NCBI GenBank assembly: GCA_023439185.1
Contig: JAEXOR010000029.1
Coordinates: forward strand, 1 to 64,000
Source of the DNA: Bacillota bacterium
GTDB lineage: Bacteria > Bacillota > Desulfotomaculia > Desulfotomaculales > Desulfallaceae
DNA length: 64,000 bases
Direction: 5' to 3'
Shown: positions 52,821-60,951 of the stretch, piece after piece
Layout: each line of letters opens with the position of its first letter
How positions within the stretch are numbered: position 1 is the first letter of the stretch
Translations under genes and position numbers: made by a program
The notes under the pieces: model-generated
Database searches by the model: none
What the model was told of the DNA's origin: nothing
What the model saw: the letters and a program-made list of their open reading frames with translations, nothing else

Positions 52821-53420
52821 CTAACTGCGCCTTTTGCCCCAAATGCCTCTCAATAATGCTCTGATGCCGGAAAGTTTTTTATCATTAATGCTGTTTTCCT
52901 CACCGCATTTATCAAGTTCTGAAACGAAAATTTTTCGGGCCGGCATGGGGAAAAAGCTGTTTTTGTTAACATTATTCACTTGAGGTTTGTAAAGTAGTTG
53001 AGTGAACCCGGCCAAACCTAAGCCGAAAACAAAGTGCGCAACAATTGTCACCATAATCCCCGAAGGTTCTTGCGGCAGTTTGGCCTGTACGGCTTGACCC
53101 AACAACGTACCAAAGAGACCGACCCATATAAATAAACCAAAGCCAATACCTTTAATCCATAAATATCTTTTACCTGTAAAATAAATTACAACGACAAAAA
53201 GAACTCCCAGAGCCGCAGTAACAGTAATGTCCGCCACTCCGCCAATTATATAAGCCCCAGGGCTAAACAGGTCTTTTCGTTCAAGAAAGCGAGAAGCTGT
53301 AATCTGCCAGAAGACAACGTTCGTATAGCCCAGGAGATAAAAAATATAATTGACCAACAGCTTAACAGCGTCTGCAAGAAGGCCAATAATCGCACCAATT
53401 ATAACAATATCTCTAAACAT
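52821..53420 (-). CDS. Small integral membrane protein
   Basis: 199 residues with four hydrophobic segments (about 5-30, 58-80, 90-110, 120-142) and a hydrophilic cytoplasmic tail (about 145-199) with one Cys. No family can be named with confidence. Another small membrane protein of similar style is at 54015, and the thioredoxin-fold candidate selenoprotein lies between them on the same strand, about 110 bases upstream of this gene. Confidence 0.65.
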   Translation of the reverse strand: MFRDIVIIGAIIGLLADAVKLLVNYIFYLLGYTNVVFWQITASRFLERKDLFSPGAYIIGGVADITVTAALGVLFVVVIYFTGKRYLWIKGIGFGLFIWVGLFGTLLGQAVQAKLPQEPSGIMVTIVAHFVFGLGLAGFTQLLYKPQVNNVNKNSFFPMPARKIFVSELDKCGEENSINDKKLSGIRALLRGIWGKRRS

Positions 53421-53528
53421 GAAGTTTTTCTCCTATTGTATAGTAAGTGGGTTTCGTTTATTATTTACAAATGTTTTTAATACATACAAATAAAGCTAAA
53501 CACATTATGCCAAAAAATCCGTTAATCT

Positions 53529-53879
53529 TTATTTTTGTTTGTTACTCAGTAGCTTCCCAACAGTATCAATAATTTGGTCCTGATCAATGTAACCGTGCAG
53601 CCGGGGTATGCCGTTAACCAGCGTCATCGGCAATAGTACCTGGTTGATAATTTTTTCTGTCTCCGGAAATTCTTTAATTGCGTCGGTTTTGACGTTAATG
53701 AACCGGCACTCCGTTCGGTCACCGAAAATATCCTTTAATTTTGCGGCCAGTTCTTCGGCCTCTACCTTCATGGTTTTCGACGGTTCGCCGCAGGCGGACC
53801 TACCGCTTGCGCATCAGCCGGCAAATTTAACGGGTTCGTCAACACCAAAAACGTAAATTTTAATTTTGGTTTCTTCCAT
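53529..53879 (-). CDS. Thioredoxin-fold protein, candidate selenoprotein (in-frame TGA)
   Basis: From the ATG at 53879, with GAGGAG and GGGGG before it, the frame reads KIKIYVFGVDEPVKFAG, TGA at 53814-53816, then CASGRSACGEPSKTMKVEAE and onward to a normal end: 116 residues if TGA is Sec22. The fold is thioredoxin-like: beta strand, redox segment, helix, a FINVKTD strand and a cis-Pro strand (LLPMTLVNG). Starting at the ATG at 53771 would lose the first strand and the redox site. A hairpin at 53790-53810 follows the TGA. The gene sits amid redox and membrane genes. A nonsense mutation is the alternative. Confidence 0.6.
53790..53810 (-). promoter_or_regulatory. SECIS-like hairpin
   Basis: Starting three bases after the TGA, GCAAGCGG and CCGCCTGC pair (seven pairs, one A-C mismatch) around a TAGGT loop. 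E. coli fdhF has AGGTCT in its SECIS loop, so the G-rich loop fits. The loop is about 12 bases from TGA, shorter than the usual 16 or more. Confidence 0.4.
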
Positions 53880-53920
53880 GTTGCCCCCACTCCTCATCTA
53901 TAAAATTAGAACTATCAGCA

Positions 53921-53961
53921 AAAAAACAACGCAGCACATTAGCACGACTACGTTGTTTTTT
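53921..53961 (-). terminator. Hairpin with A- and T-runs after the membrane gene
   Basis: AAAAAACAACG (53921-53931) and CGTTGTTTTTT (53951-53961) pair across a 19-base loop. It ends the transcript of the 54015 gene and separates it from the thioredoxin-fold gene. Confidence 0.65.
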
Positions 53962-54014
53962 TATGCTTCTATATGTTGATTTCCTGCCTGATTATACTTT
54001 TCAGGCCGGGCTTC

Positions 54015-54494
54015 TTAAATTTTATAACGGGTGGTACTGACCAAGGGACTCGTTGCCATAAACACCCAGGCAGCAAAAACCCACCAACCCAAAAATGTCA
54101 GAGCGCTGAAATAGGGATAAAACCAGGGCCTAAAATCAAATAACCCAACGCTATGAACCAGGTAGCCATAACCGGTGCTTGCAAAAGCGAAGGCAACAAG
54201 ATAGAGATATAAAAAAGGGCGTCTAACGGGCAGGAAGCGCAGGAAAATCATCACCGTGAAAGTCCAACTGGGCGGGGACAGTATATTTTGCCCCAAAACA
54301 TTAAAGATGCCGGCGTTTTTGAACCATATTATATGAAAGATGTTTTGAAATATCGCCACCACCAAAACGTCACCCAGTCCGCCGATAAGAATACCATAGA
54401 TGAAATACTGTTTATAATGTTCTTTCGGTATAAATATGAGCGTCATGATGAATGCCGTAAGTAAATATACCGGGTAAAAGAATGTTGCCGCCAT
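54015..54494 (-). CDS. Small integral membrane protein
   Basis: 159 residues from the ATG at 54494, with AGAGGTG about nine bases before it. Five hydrophobic segments rich in Phe, Trp and Tyr span nearly all of it; short loops carry PKEHYKQ and RFLPVRRP. Not recognised. It lies between the Fe-S oxidoreductase and the thioredoxin-fold gene, and may form with the membrane protein at 52821 a functional group. Confidence 0.65.
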   Translation of the reverse strand: MAATFFYPVYLLTAFIMTLIFIPKEHYKQYFIYGILIGGLGDVLVVAIFQNIFHIIWFKNAGIFNVLGQNILSPPSWTFTVMIFLRFLPVRRPFLYLYLVAFAFASTGYGYLVHSVGLFDFRPWFYPYFSALTFLGWWVFAAWVFMATSPLVSTTRYKI

Positions 54495-54644
54495 TAAAAC
54501 CAACACCTCTGCTCAATGGGTTTGTTGCTTATTATTTACAAAATTATTAAATACATGCAATTAAAACGGCGCACGGTAAATAAAAGAGCTGTTGACTTAC
54601 TAACTGTCAACAGCCCCGTTAATTTGAAACGCACTATGCTTCTG

Positions 54645-56660
54645 TTACTGCAGGTATCCGGCCACCAGCTCCGCTATATCCTTCGCCTTTACGGTTTCGG
54701 TCTGATCACATTCCTTGAGGCCGTCTTCAACCATGGTCAGGCAAAACGGGCAGTTCACAGCGATAACCTCCGGCTGGGTGGCCAGGGCCTGTTCGGTACG
54801 CAGCACATTGATCCGGGTGCCGATGTTTTCTTCCAGCCACATCCTGCCGCCCCCCGCGCCGCAACAGAACGCGCTGTCCTTGTTCCTGTCCATTTCAACC
54901 AGGGAAACTCCGTTTAAACTGTTTATAATTTGCCGCGGAGCCTCATATTCGCTGTTATAGCGGCCAAGGTAACAGGAATCATGGTAAGTCAGTTTCATTG
55001 TCCCGCCGGCGCCGGATAAAGTTATCTTCCGGTCGGCAATCAGGTTGCTGATCAGCCGGGTATGATGGATAACCTCAAAATCGGCGCCGAAACGGGGATA
55101 CTCGTTCTTCAAGGTGTTAAAGCAATGGGGGCAGGCGGTAATGATCTTTTTGACCCCGTACTCTTTAAAGGATTCCATATTTTCTTCCACCAGGGACTGG
55201 AACAAATACTCGTTGCCCAACCTCCGGGCCGAATCGCCGCAACATTTTTCTTCGCTGCCCAGGATGGCGAAACTGACTCCCGCCGCCTTCAATATTTTGA
55301 CCAGAGCGGCGGTTACGTTTTTGATCCGCTCGTCGAAGGAACCGGCGCAGCCCACGTAAAGCAGATATTCCGCATCCCTGTTTTCTTCCATGGTTGGCAC
55401 TCCCAGCTCTTCAGCCCAGTCTCCCCTGTTTGTCCAGCCGACTCCCCAGGGGTTGGAATTGCGTTCAAGGTTGGTGAAGGCCAGTTGCGCCTCGGCGGGA
55501 AATTCGCTTTGGTCCAAAACAAGGTTACGCCTTAAATCTATAATTTTATTGATGTGCTCATTCAACTGGGGACAATGCTCCTGGCAGGCATAGCATGTGG
55601 TGCAGGACCAGATGATGTCCTCGCTGATGATATTGCCGGCCAGTTCCGGCAGGTGGTCCCGGGCGTCCCCCGATTCCGCGGCGTGGGCTTCCTTTAAACC
55701 GCCGGCTTGTCTGGCGGGGCGCGGCAGACTTTCTTTGATCACGGCAATTAACTGCTTCGGAGAAAGCGGTTTACCGCTGATGAAGGCCGGGCAGTTATCC
55801 TGGCAGCGTCCGCATTCCGCGCAGGCGTAACAGTCAAGCAGTTGCTTCCATGTATAATCAGTTACCTTGCTGACCCCGAAATTCTCTTCGCCCTCGTTTT
55901 CCAGGTCCAGGTCCTTTATGGAACCGCCCCGGGGCTGCAGGTTGCGCAGGTAAATGTTTATCGGCGCTGCCAGCGGGTGCACCAGGTGCGAATAACGGAA
56001 AAATACCATCAGGCCAAGCGCCATGGTAACATGGACCCACCAGAAAATTTCATATATCGTCAAACGAGCGGATTGCTCCATTGATGCAAAAAGAACGGCC
56101 AGCGCGCCCGAAACCGGCGCCAGGGCATAACGCCCCTCACCAACCGCGCCCGCGTTTGCGCCGCTGGCTATGAAAAGGCTCGCCACCATTAAAACAATGC
56201 CTGAGATTAAAGCAACAATTACTCTCTCTTCAGCCCAGTCGCCGACGCCCAGCCGGGGCACTTTGGCCACATACCTGCGATATGCCGAAACAAGCATGCC
56301 AATCACGGCCAGCACGCCGAAAACATCAACCAGCAAATAAAAATAAGGGTTTTGACCTAAAAAAGGCAGTGCCGCGCCCGGGAACAACCCCTCCAGTATA
56401 AATTGCAGAATTCCCAAAGCAAAAACCGTCAACCCCCAGAAAATCATGAAGTGCATCAGGCCGGGGCCGGGCTCTCTGAACAACCTTCGCTGGCCCAGCA
56501 CAATGGATAGTGTTCCGGATAACCTTTTAGCCGGCTGGTCGAACCTATTCTCGGGCTTGGCCAGAGCCAGTACGTTGTAACGTTCCATTATACCCATCAC
56601 AAAGGAATACAAAGCAAAAGCAGTCATCAATACAAATACAACAATTTTTACATCTGTCAT
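54645..56660 (-). CDS. Membrane-bound Fe-S oxidoreductase (HdrDE-like)
   Basis: 671 residues. The N terminus (about 1-225) has five to six membrane helices with His in the pattern of the cytochrome b/HdrE-NarI type. Two 4Fe-4S motifs follow (CYACAECGRCQDNCP near 280, CTTCYACQEHCP near 355). The C-terminal half has two CCG domains (EEKCCGDSARRLGN with CPHCFNTL; AFCCGAGGGRMW with CPFCLTM) as in HdrD. It should pass electrons between menaquinone and a disulfide-type acceptor or partner. It stands alone with its own upstream region. Confidence 0.9.
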   Translation of the reverse strand: MTDVKIVVFVLMTAFALYSFVMGIMERYNVLALAKPENRFDQPAKRLSGTLSIVLGQRRLFREPGPGLMHFMIFWGLTVFALGILQFILEGLFPGAALPFLGQNPYFYLLVDVFGVLAVIGMLVSAYRRYVAKVPRLGVGDWAEERVIVALISGIVLMVASLFIASGANAGAVGEGRYALAPVSGALAVLFASMEQSARLTIYEIFWWVHVTMALGLMVFFRYSHLVHPLAAPINIYLRNLQPRGGSIKDLDLENEGEENFGVSKVTDYTWKQLLDCYACAECGRCQDNCPAFISGKPLSPKQLIAVIKESLPRPARQAGGLKEAHAAESGDARDHLPELAGNIISEDIIWSCTTCYACQEHCPQLNEHINKIIDLRRNLVLDQSEFPAEAQLAFTNLERNSNPWGVGWTNRGDWAEELGVPTMEENRDAEYLLYVGCAGSFDERIKNVTAALVKILKAAGVSFAILGSEEKCCGDSARRLGNEYLFQSLVEENMESFKEYGVKKIITACPHCFNTLKNEYPRFGADFEVIHHTRLISNLIADRKITLSGAGGTMKLTYHDSCYLGRYNSEYEAPRQIINSLNGVSLVEMDRNKDSAFCCGAGGGRMWLEENIGTRINVLRTEQALATQPEVIAVNCPFCLTMVEDGLKECDQTETVKAKDIAELVAGYLQ

Positions 56661-56846
56661 GTTGCCCTACACCTCACCGAATATTTAGATTTTTTAGATT
56701 TAGTATAGTAGCAGTTTAACGGTTAATAGAGCATACATATAGCAAGTAACCGACAAAATTAATTTTTAAAGCAAAAAAGCCGGGCAGCGGCGCTTTGCGC
56801 TCACCAACCCGGCCTTACAGGCGGTCTGTTTATTTTTTGCCCGTTT

Positions 56847-57473
56847 TCAGTGCGGGATACTAAAAGCCTCCAACTCTTTAATATCACTCTGGAAAAGCAA
56901 ATGTTCATCTTTCATATTCATCAGCAGATAGTCCTCAAAAGCCTCTACGTAGAGGGGCGCGAACTGGGTACCCTTGTGCCGGTTTAATTCAGCCAGCGCT
57001 TCAAATACGGTTTTTCTCGTCTGGTACGACCTGGGACTGATCATCGCGTCAAAGGCGTCGGCGATGGTCAAAATACTGGCCAGCTCGGGTATTCCTTCGC
57101 CGGAAAGCCCCTCGTATCCGTTACCGTCCCATCTTTCATGGTGATACAGTATCAGAGGCAGGTATTTCCCCACCCCTTCAAGGGTTTCAACCATTCTTTT
57201 TCCCATCGACGTATGGGTCTTAATTAAATTAAATTCACTGTAAGTTAATCTGTCGGGCTTGTTCAACAATCTTTCATTAATACAGTTTTTCCCGATATCA
57301 TGCAACAACGCTCCGTAACCCAGTGTTTTAATCTGCCGGGAGCTTAAACCGGCGTGTCTGGCTATTTTTACGGATATACTGCAGACATTACATGAATGTG
57401 TATACAGAGCATTGTTAAACCCGCTCAACAAGACGCTGACAAGCTTCTCAATGCGCAAAGTTATGACCCCCAT
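56847..57473 (-). CDS. HD-GYP domain phosphodiesterase
   Basis: About 208 residues, almost only the HD-GYP domain: HSCNVCSISVKIARHAGLS, LLHDIGKNCIN (HD pair), HHERWDGNGYEGLSGEGIP (the GYP-type motif, here GYEGL) and ADAFDAM. It should degrade cyclic di-GMP, opposing the GGDEF protein at 51910. The ATG at 57473 with a GGGG site is used: a TATAAT lies at 57529-57534, so the TTG at 57527 would lie too close to it to be in the transcript. Confidence 0.88.
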   Translation of the reverse strand: MGVITLRIEKLVSVLLSGFNNALYTHSCNVCSISVKIARHAGLSSRQIKTLGYGALLHDIGKNCINERLLNKPDRLTYSEFNLIKTHTSMGKRMVETLEGVGKYLPLILYHHERWDGNGYEGLSGEGIPELASILTIADAFDAMISPRSYQTRKTVFEALAELNRHKGTQFAPLYVEAFEDYLLMNMKDEHLLFQSDIKELEAFSIPH

Positions 57474-57624
57474 TTTCAAAGCCCCATTGACATCAAAATG
57501 GGATCTATTTCGACAATCTTTCGACAATATTATACAACCACATGGAATAATTAATCAATAATATTATCCATTATTATACATTTATTTTGTGAACAAAACA
57601 ACTATTAATATAAAGCCGCTATCA

Positions 57625-58248
57625 TTACTCTAATTTATTCGCTCGCGTTTTTCCGGCCTTTCTTTTATTTTTGGCATAGATCAACGCGGAGGTTAAGGTT
57701 ATCCCGCCGGCAATCAGATAGGGATAATAGTCCGTTAAAAACTCCAGGATCACGGTTTTGTTCCGCCCGATAATATAACCGAATAAGATCAGTGATATAA
57801 TCCAGCAGGTTGCTCCAATTGCCGCGCAGGTCATTACCTTGAGCAAAGGCATTTTACATACTCCGGACATGTACGGCGCCACACTGCGGGCCACCGGCAA
57901 AAAGTAGGCTATGATGATGGCATAGCTGCCATACCGGTTAAACCATGTTTCCAGTCGGTAAAGCTTTTCCGGGGTGAGAAAAACATACTTGCCGTATTTT
58001 TGCACAAACGGTGAACCCAGCCGGTTGCCAACAGTATAACCACCGGCAAAACCGCCCAATGTGCCCGCCAGCGCCACAATAAAAATCCGCGGCAGCTCAA
58101 AAATCCCCAAGGTTACAAAGTAACCGGAGAGCACAAGCATGGTCTTCGAGGGCATGGGTATTCCCATGGTATCAACAAACATCGTGACAAACAAAGCCCA
58201 GTAACCGTAAAGGTTAACCAGTTCTATGGCTAATTCCTTGTAGTCCAC
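57625..58248 (-). CDS. DedA-family membrane protein (second copy)
   Basis: About 207 residues of the DedA family: FVDTMGIPMPSKTMLVLSGYF, GTLGGFAGGYTVGNRLGSPFVQKYGKYVF and FLPVARSVAPYMSGVCKMP, with five membrane segments and a basic tail. A longer frame reaches 58410, but the GTG at 58248 with GGTGG upstream gives the usual family length. Together with the copy at 40237 it suggests two lipid-carrier flippases. Confidence 0.85.
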   Translation of the reverse strand: MDYKELAIELVNLYGYWALFVTMFVDTMGIPMPSKTMLVLSGYFVTLGIFELPRIFIVALAGTLGGFAGGYTVGNRLGSPFVQKYGKYVFLTPEKLYRLETWFNRYGSYAIIIAYFLPVARSVAPYMSGVCKMPLLKVMTCAAIGATCWIISLILFGYIIGRNKTVILEFLTDYYPYLIAGGITLTSALIYAKNKRKAGKTRANKLE

Positions 58249-58556
58249 CCGCCATACCACCAGACATGGTATTAATCCCTTCCAATCCGAATATATCCCG
58301 TTATCAACGAAAGTGCAACCCGAAAAATTTGTGTTAATAAATAGCAGTTTAATTGCGCAATAAAACAAATTATGTGTTATAATGACATGGATTACATTTT
58401 TTAACGGCACAACTTATTGTATTTACCGAGTATGCCGGTGTAATTATGGCTTTCATGGGCAAAATGTCCTGTACAGAAAAAAAATCTTAAACCACCCACT
58501 AAAAAGCATGTCCGGATACGAATAACTATATAGAACTAAATAACGAAAGGAGGTTA

Positions 58557-58655
58557 GTGAAACTGTATCCGGCTCCGATCAACAAAACTAATCACAGCCT
58601 TACCGAACCTTCAGTTAACGGGGGGCTGCAAAAGAAAGGGGCATATTATGCATAA
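58557..58655 (+). CDS. Possible 32-residue leader peptide
   Basis: A GTG three bases after AAGGAGG opens a 33-codon frame (MKLYPAPINKTNHSLTEPSV and so on) that ends eight bases into the CAP-protein gene. The strong ribosome site and overlap suggest a coupled leader, but its composition is not distinctive. Confidence 0.3.
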   Translation: MKLYPAPINKTNHSLTEPSVNGGLQKKGAYYA

Positions 58656-59631
58656 ACGTCTCGTCAACAAGTCAATTGCTACCCTTTTATCACTTGCTGT
58701 TTTATTGCTGCTGCTGACAACGGCATCGCTGTCTTCAGCCTCGGCCGCCACTTTAGACACGGAAAAACAAGCCGTGATTAACATGATCAACAATGCCCGC
58801 AATAACGCGGGGGTATCATCGTTAACCGTAGACCCCGCTCTTTCCGCCCAAGCCGTGAAAAAGGCGCAAGCCATGGCAGCCGGCGGATATTTAAAGTCCT
58901 CGGCGCCCGTCGCGGGTGCTACTTTGAAGAGCCCATCCGGCAACTCCGCTACCGGGGAAAGTTGGGCCAGGGCCGATAACGCATCCTCAGCTTGCCGGTT
59001 ACTAGAAAACATCAGCTACTGCAAGAAAAACACACTGGATAAAAACTTCAGCCGTGTGGGGATTGGAACAGCCACCGGCAATTCACATACATTGTTGGTG
59101 CTGGAGTACGCCGGCGGAAGCAATCAAGCAACCGAATGCAAGCCTGTCCCGACTCCGAAGCCGACGCCGACACCTACTCCGACACCTCAACCCCAGCCGG
59201 AACCCAAGCCGCAGCCCGAGCAGCCTCAACCTGAACAACCGGCTCAAGGTCTTAGCGCGGACGAGCAGAAAATGCTCAACCTGGTAAACTCAGCCAGAGC
59301 CAGCGCGGGGTTGAAACCGCTGCAAGCCGATCTTTCCCTGGTTAAATTGGCGCGACTGAAAGCCCAGGACATGATCAACAAAAACTATTTCTCCCATACA
59401 TCTCCCACCTACGGCTCACCGTTTGACATGATGAAGTCATACGGCGTATCTTACCGGTACGCGGGAGAAAACCTGGCCGGCGCCCCCACGGTGGACTCGG
59501 CGCACACCAACCTGATGAATTCAACGGGGCACAGAGCCAATATATTAAACGGCAACTTCACCAAGGTAGGTATCGGTGTGGTTAACGGCGGTCCCTACGG
59601 TAAAATGTTCGTCCAAATGTTTACCGGCTAA
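58648..59631 (+). CDS. Secreted protein with two CAP (SCP/PR1) domains
   Basis: 327 residues. The signal peptide (1-34) is cleaved near SASA-AT. The first CAP-like domain (about 37-165) is degenerate: it begins EKQAVINMINNARNNAG but lacks the usual His and Glu ligands. A linker of Pro-Thr and Pro-Gln/Glu repeats (about 168-203) leads to a complete YkwD-like CAP domain (about 205-327) with HTSP, GENLAGAP and TGHRANILN. These proteins act at the cell surface; functions vary. GGGG precedes the ATG. Confidence 0.85.
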   Translation: MHKRLVNKSIATLLSLAVLLLLLTTASLSSASAATLDTEKQAVINMINNARNNAGVSSLTVDPALSAQAVKKAQAMAAGGYLKSSAPVAGATLKSPSGNSATGESWARADNASSACRLLENISYCKKNTLDKNFSRVGIGTATGNSHTLLVLEYAGGSNQATECKPVPTPKPTPTPTPTPQPQPEPKPQPEQPQPEQPAQGLSADEQKMLNLVNSARASAGLKPLQADLSLVKLARLKAQDMINKNYFSHTSPTYGSPFDMMKSYGVSYRYAGENLAGAPTVDSAHTNLMNSTGHRANILNGNFTKVGIGVVNGGPYGKMFVQMFTG

Positions 59632-59758
59632 TCGAATATAACAGCCAAAATTAAAACCCCGGCAAATGTTTAAATATACCAAGGTTAGGGATAGACCTTA
59701 TAGTATTCTATGAAAGGGTTTATCCCTATTTTTATTCATAAAAAAACAATTAAATATA

Positions 59759-59787
59759 TTGCATTAGGATAGTATTGGTAGTATACT
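59759..59787 (+). promoter_or_regulatory. Promoter of the recombinase cassette
   Basis: TTGCAT (59759-59764), 17 bases, TATACT (59782-59787), 34 bases before the first recombinase start. A 13-base imperfect repeat (AGGGATAGACC/GGTTTATCCCT) at about 59689-59730 may mark the element's left side. Confidence 0.45.
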
Positions 59788-59820
59788 TTAGGGAAAATAT
59801 TCCAATAATGGTGTTCCCCA

Positions 59821-60951
59821 ATGAAGGTGGAAACAGTTACAACTTCTGATGGAAAAACCCGGTATATGCTGGTTGGATTCGATTGTGAACCAGTCCTCCC
59901 CGTAATGCGGTTCATTAAGTTCAAGGACAACAGTGGGGCTGCACGGAACAGCCTCCGTTCCTACTGCCAGCACTTGAAACTCTTTTTTGAGTTCATTGAA
60001 CAGGAGAACTTGGACTACCGCCAGGTAAACATAGACAACATGGCTTCCTTCATGCGCTGGCTCCAGAATCCCTTTGGGAATCTAAAAGTAATCCCGGTGG
60101 CACCTGTAACATCACCCCGCAAACCGGCTACCGTAAACACCGTAATTTCTACAGTTCTCAATTTCTACGATTACCTCATGCGTCACGAGGACTACAGCGT
60201 ACAGCTTTCCGAAAAGCTTAAAAAGACCATCCCCGGGAGCAGACGTGGCTTCAAAGACTTCCTCTATCACATCAACAAAGATACGGAGTATTCGGCCAAG
60301 ATTTTGAAAATTAAGGTCCGCTGTTCTCGCCCCAAGATCATTTCCAAAAAGCAGGTAAGCGAGTTAATTGAAGCCTGTTCAAACCTGCGGGATAAGTTTT
60401 TAATCCAACTCTTGTGGGAAAGTTCCATGCGTATCGGCGAAGCCTTGGCCCTATGGCTGGAAGATTTTGAGACCGACGGACAAAAGATCCATATCCGGGA
60501 CAGAGGGGAGCTTTCCAACTTTGCCGAGATCAAGACCATCTGCAGCCCCCGGATATTGGATGTTTCCCCGGATTTAATCAACCTGTTTTTCGATTATGTG
60601 GCCGAATTCCACACGGATGAAGTGGACACGAATCACGTTTTTATCAAGCTGTCCGGGGAAAACAAGAACCAGCCCATGGAGTACCAGGACGTCGCCTCCC
60701 TTTTCCGCAGGTTGAAGGCCAAAACGGGTACTGATGTCAGCCCCCACGTACTCCGTCACAGCTCCTTAACCGAACTGCGCCGGGCCGGGTGGAAACCAGA
60801 ACATCTCCAAAAACGGGCCGGACATGCCCAGGTTCAGACTACCATGCAAATTTACCTGCATCCGAGCGACGAAGACCTGCGAAAGGATTGGGAAAAGGCA
60901 GAGGAAAAAATGTGCCTTAAGCGGAAGCAAAAGGAGGGCTTGGAACATTGA
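59821..60951 (+). CDS. Tyrosine recombinase, TnpA-like
   Basis: 376 residues: a core-binding domain (about 30-160) and a catalytic domain with Arg in SSMRIGEALAL, HVLRHSSLTELR, the AGHAQVQTT His and the Tyr nucleophile in MQIYLHP. In Tn554 TnpA does the strand exchange together with TnpB. No good ribosome site precedes the ATG. It overlaps the second gene by four bases (TTGA). Confidence 0.88.
   Translation: MKVETVTTSDGKTRYMLVGFDCEPVLPVMRFIKFKDNSGAARNSLRSYCQHLKLFFEFIEQENLDYRQVNIDNMASFMRWLQNPFGNLKVIPVAPVTSPRKPATVNTVISTVLNFYDYLMRHEDYSVQLSEKLKKTIPGSRRGFKDFLYHINKDTEYSAKILKIKVRCSRPKIISKKQVSELIEACSNLRDKFLIQLLWESSMRIGEALALWLEDFETDGQKIHIRDRGELSNFAEIKTICSPRILDVSPDLINLFFDYVAEFHTDEVDTNHVFIKLSGENKNQPMEYQDVASLFRRLKAKTGTDVSPHVLRHSSLTELRRAGWKPEHLQKRAGHAQVQTTMQIYLHPSDEDLRKDWEKAEEKMCLKRKQKEGLEH

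Noticed and set aside
59736..59973. Two minus-strand frames at the start of the recombinase cassette
   Set aside because: They oppose the promoter and the start of the first recombinase, and have no family match.
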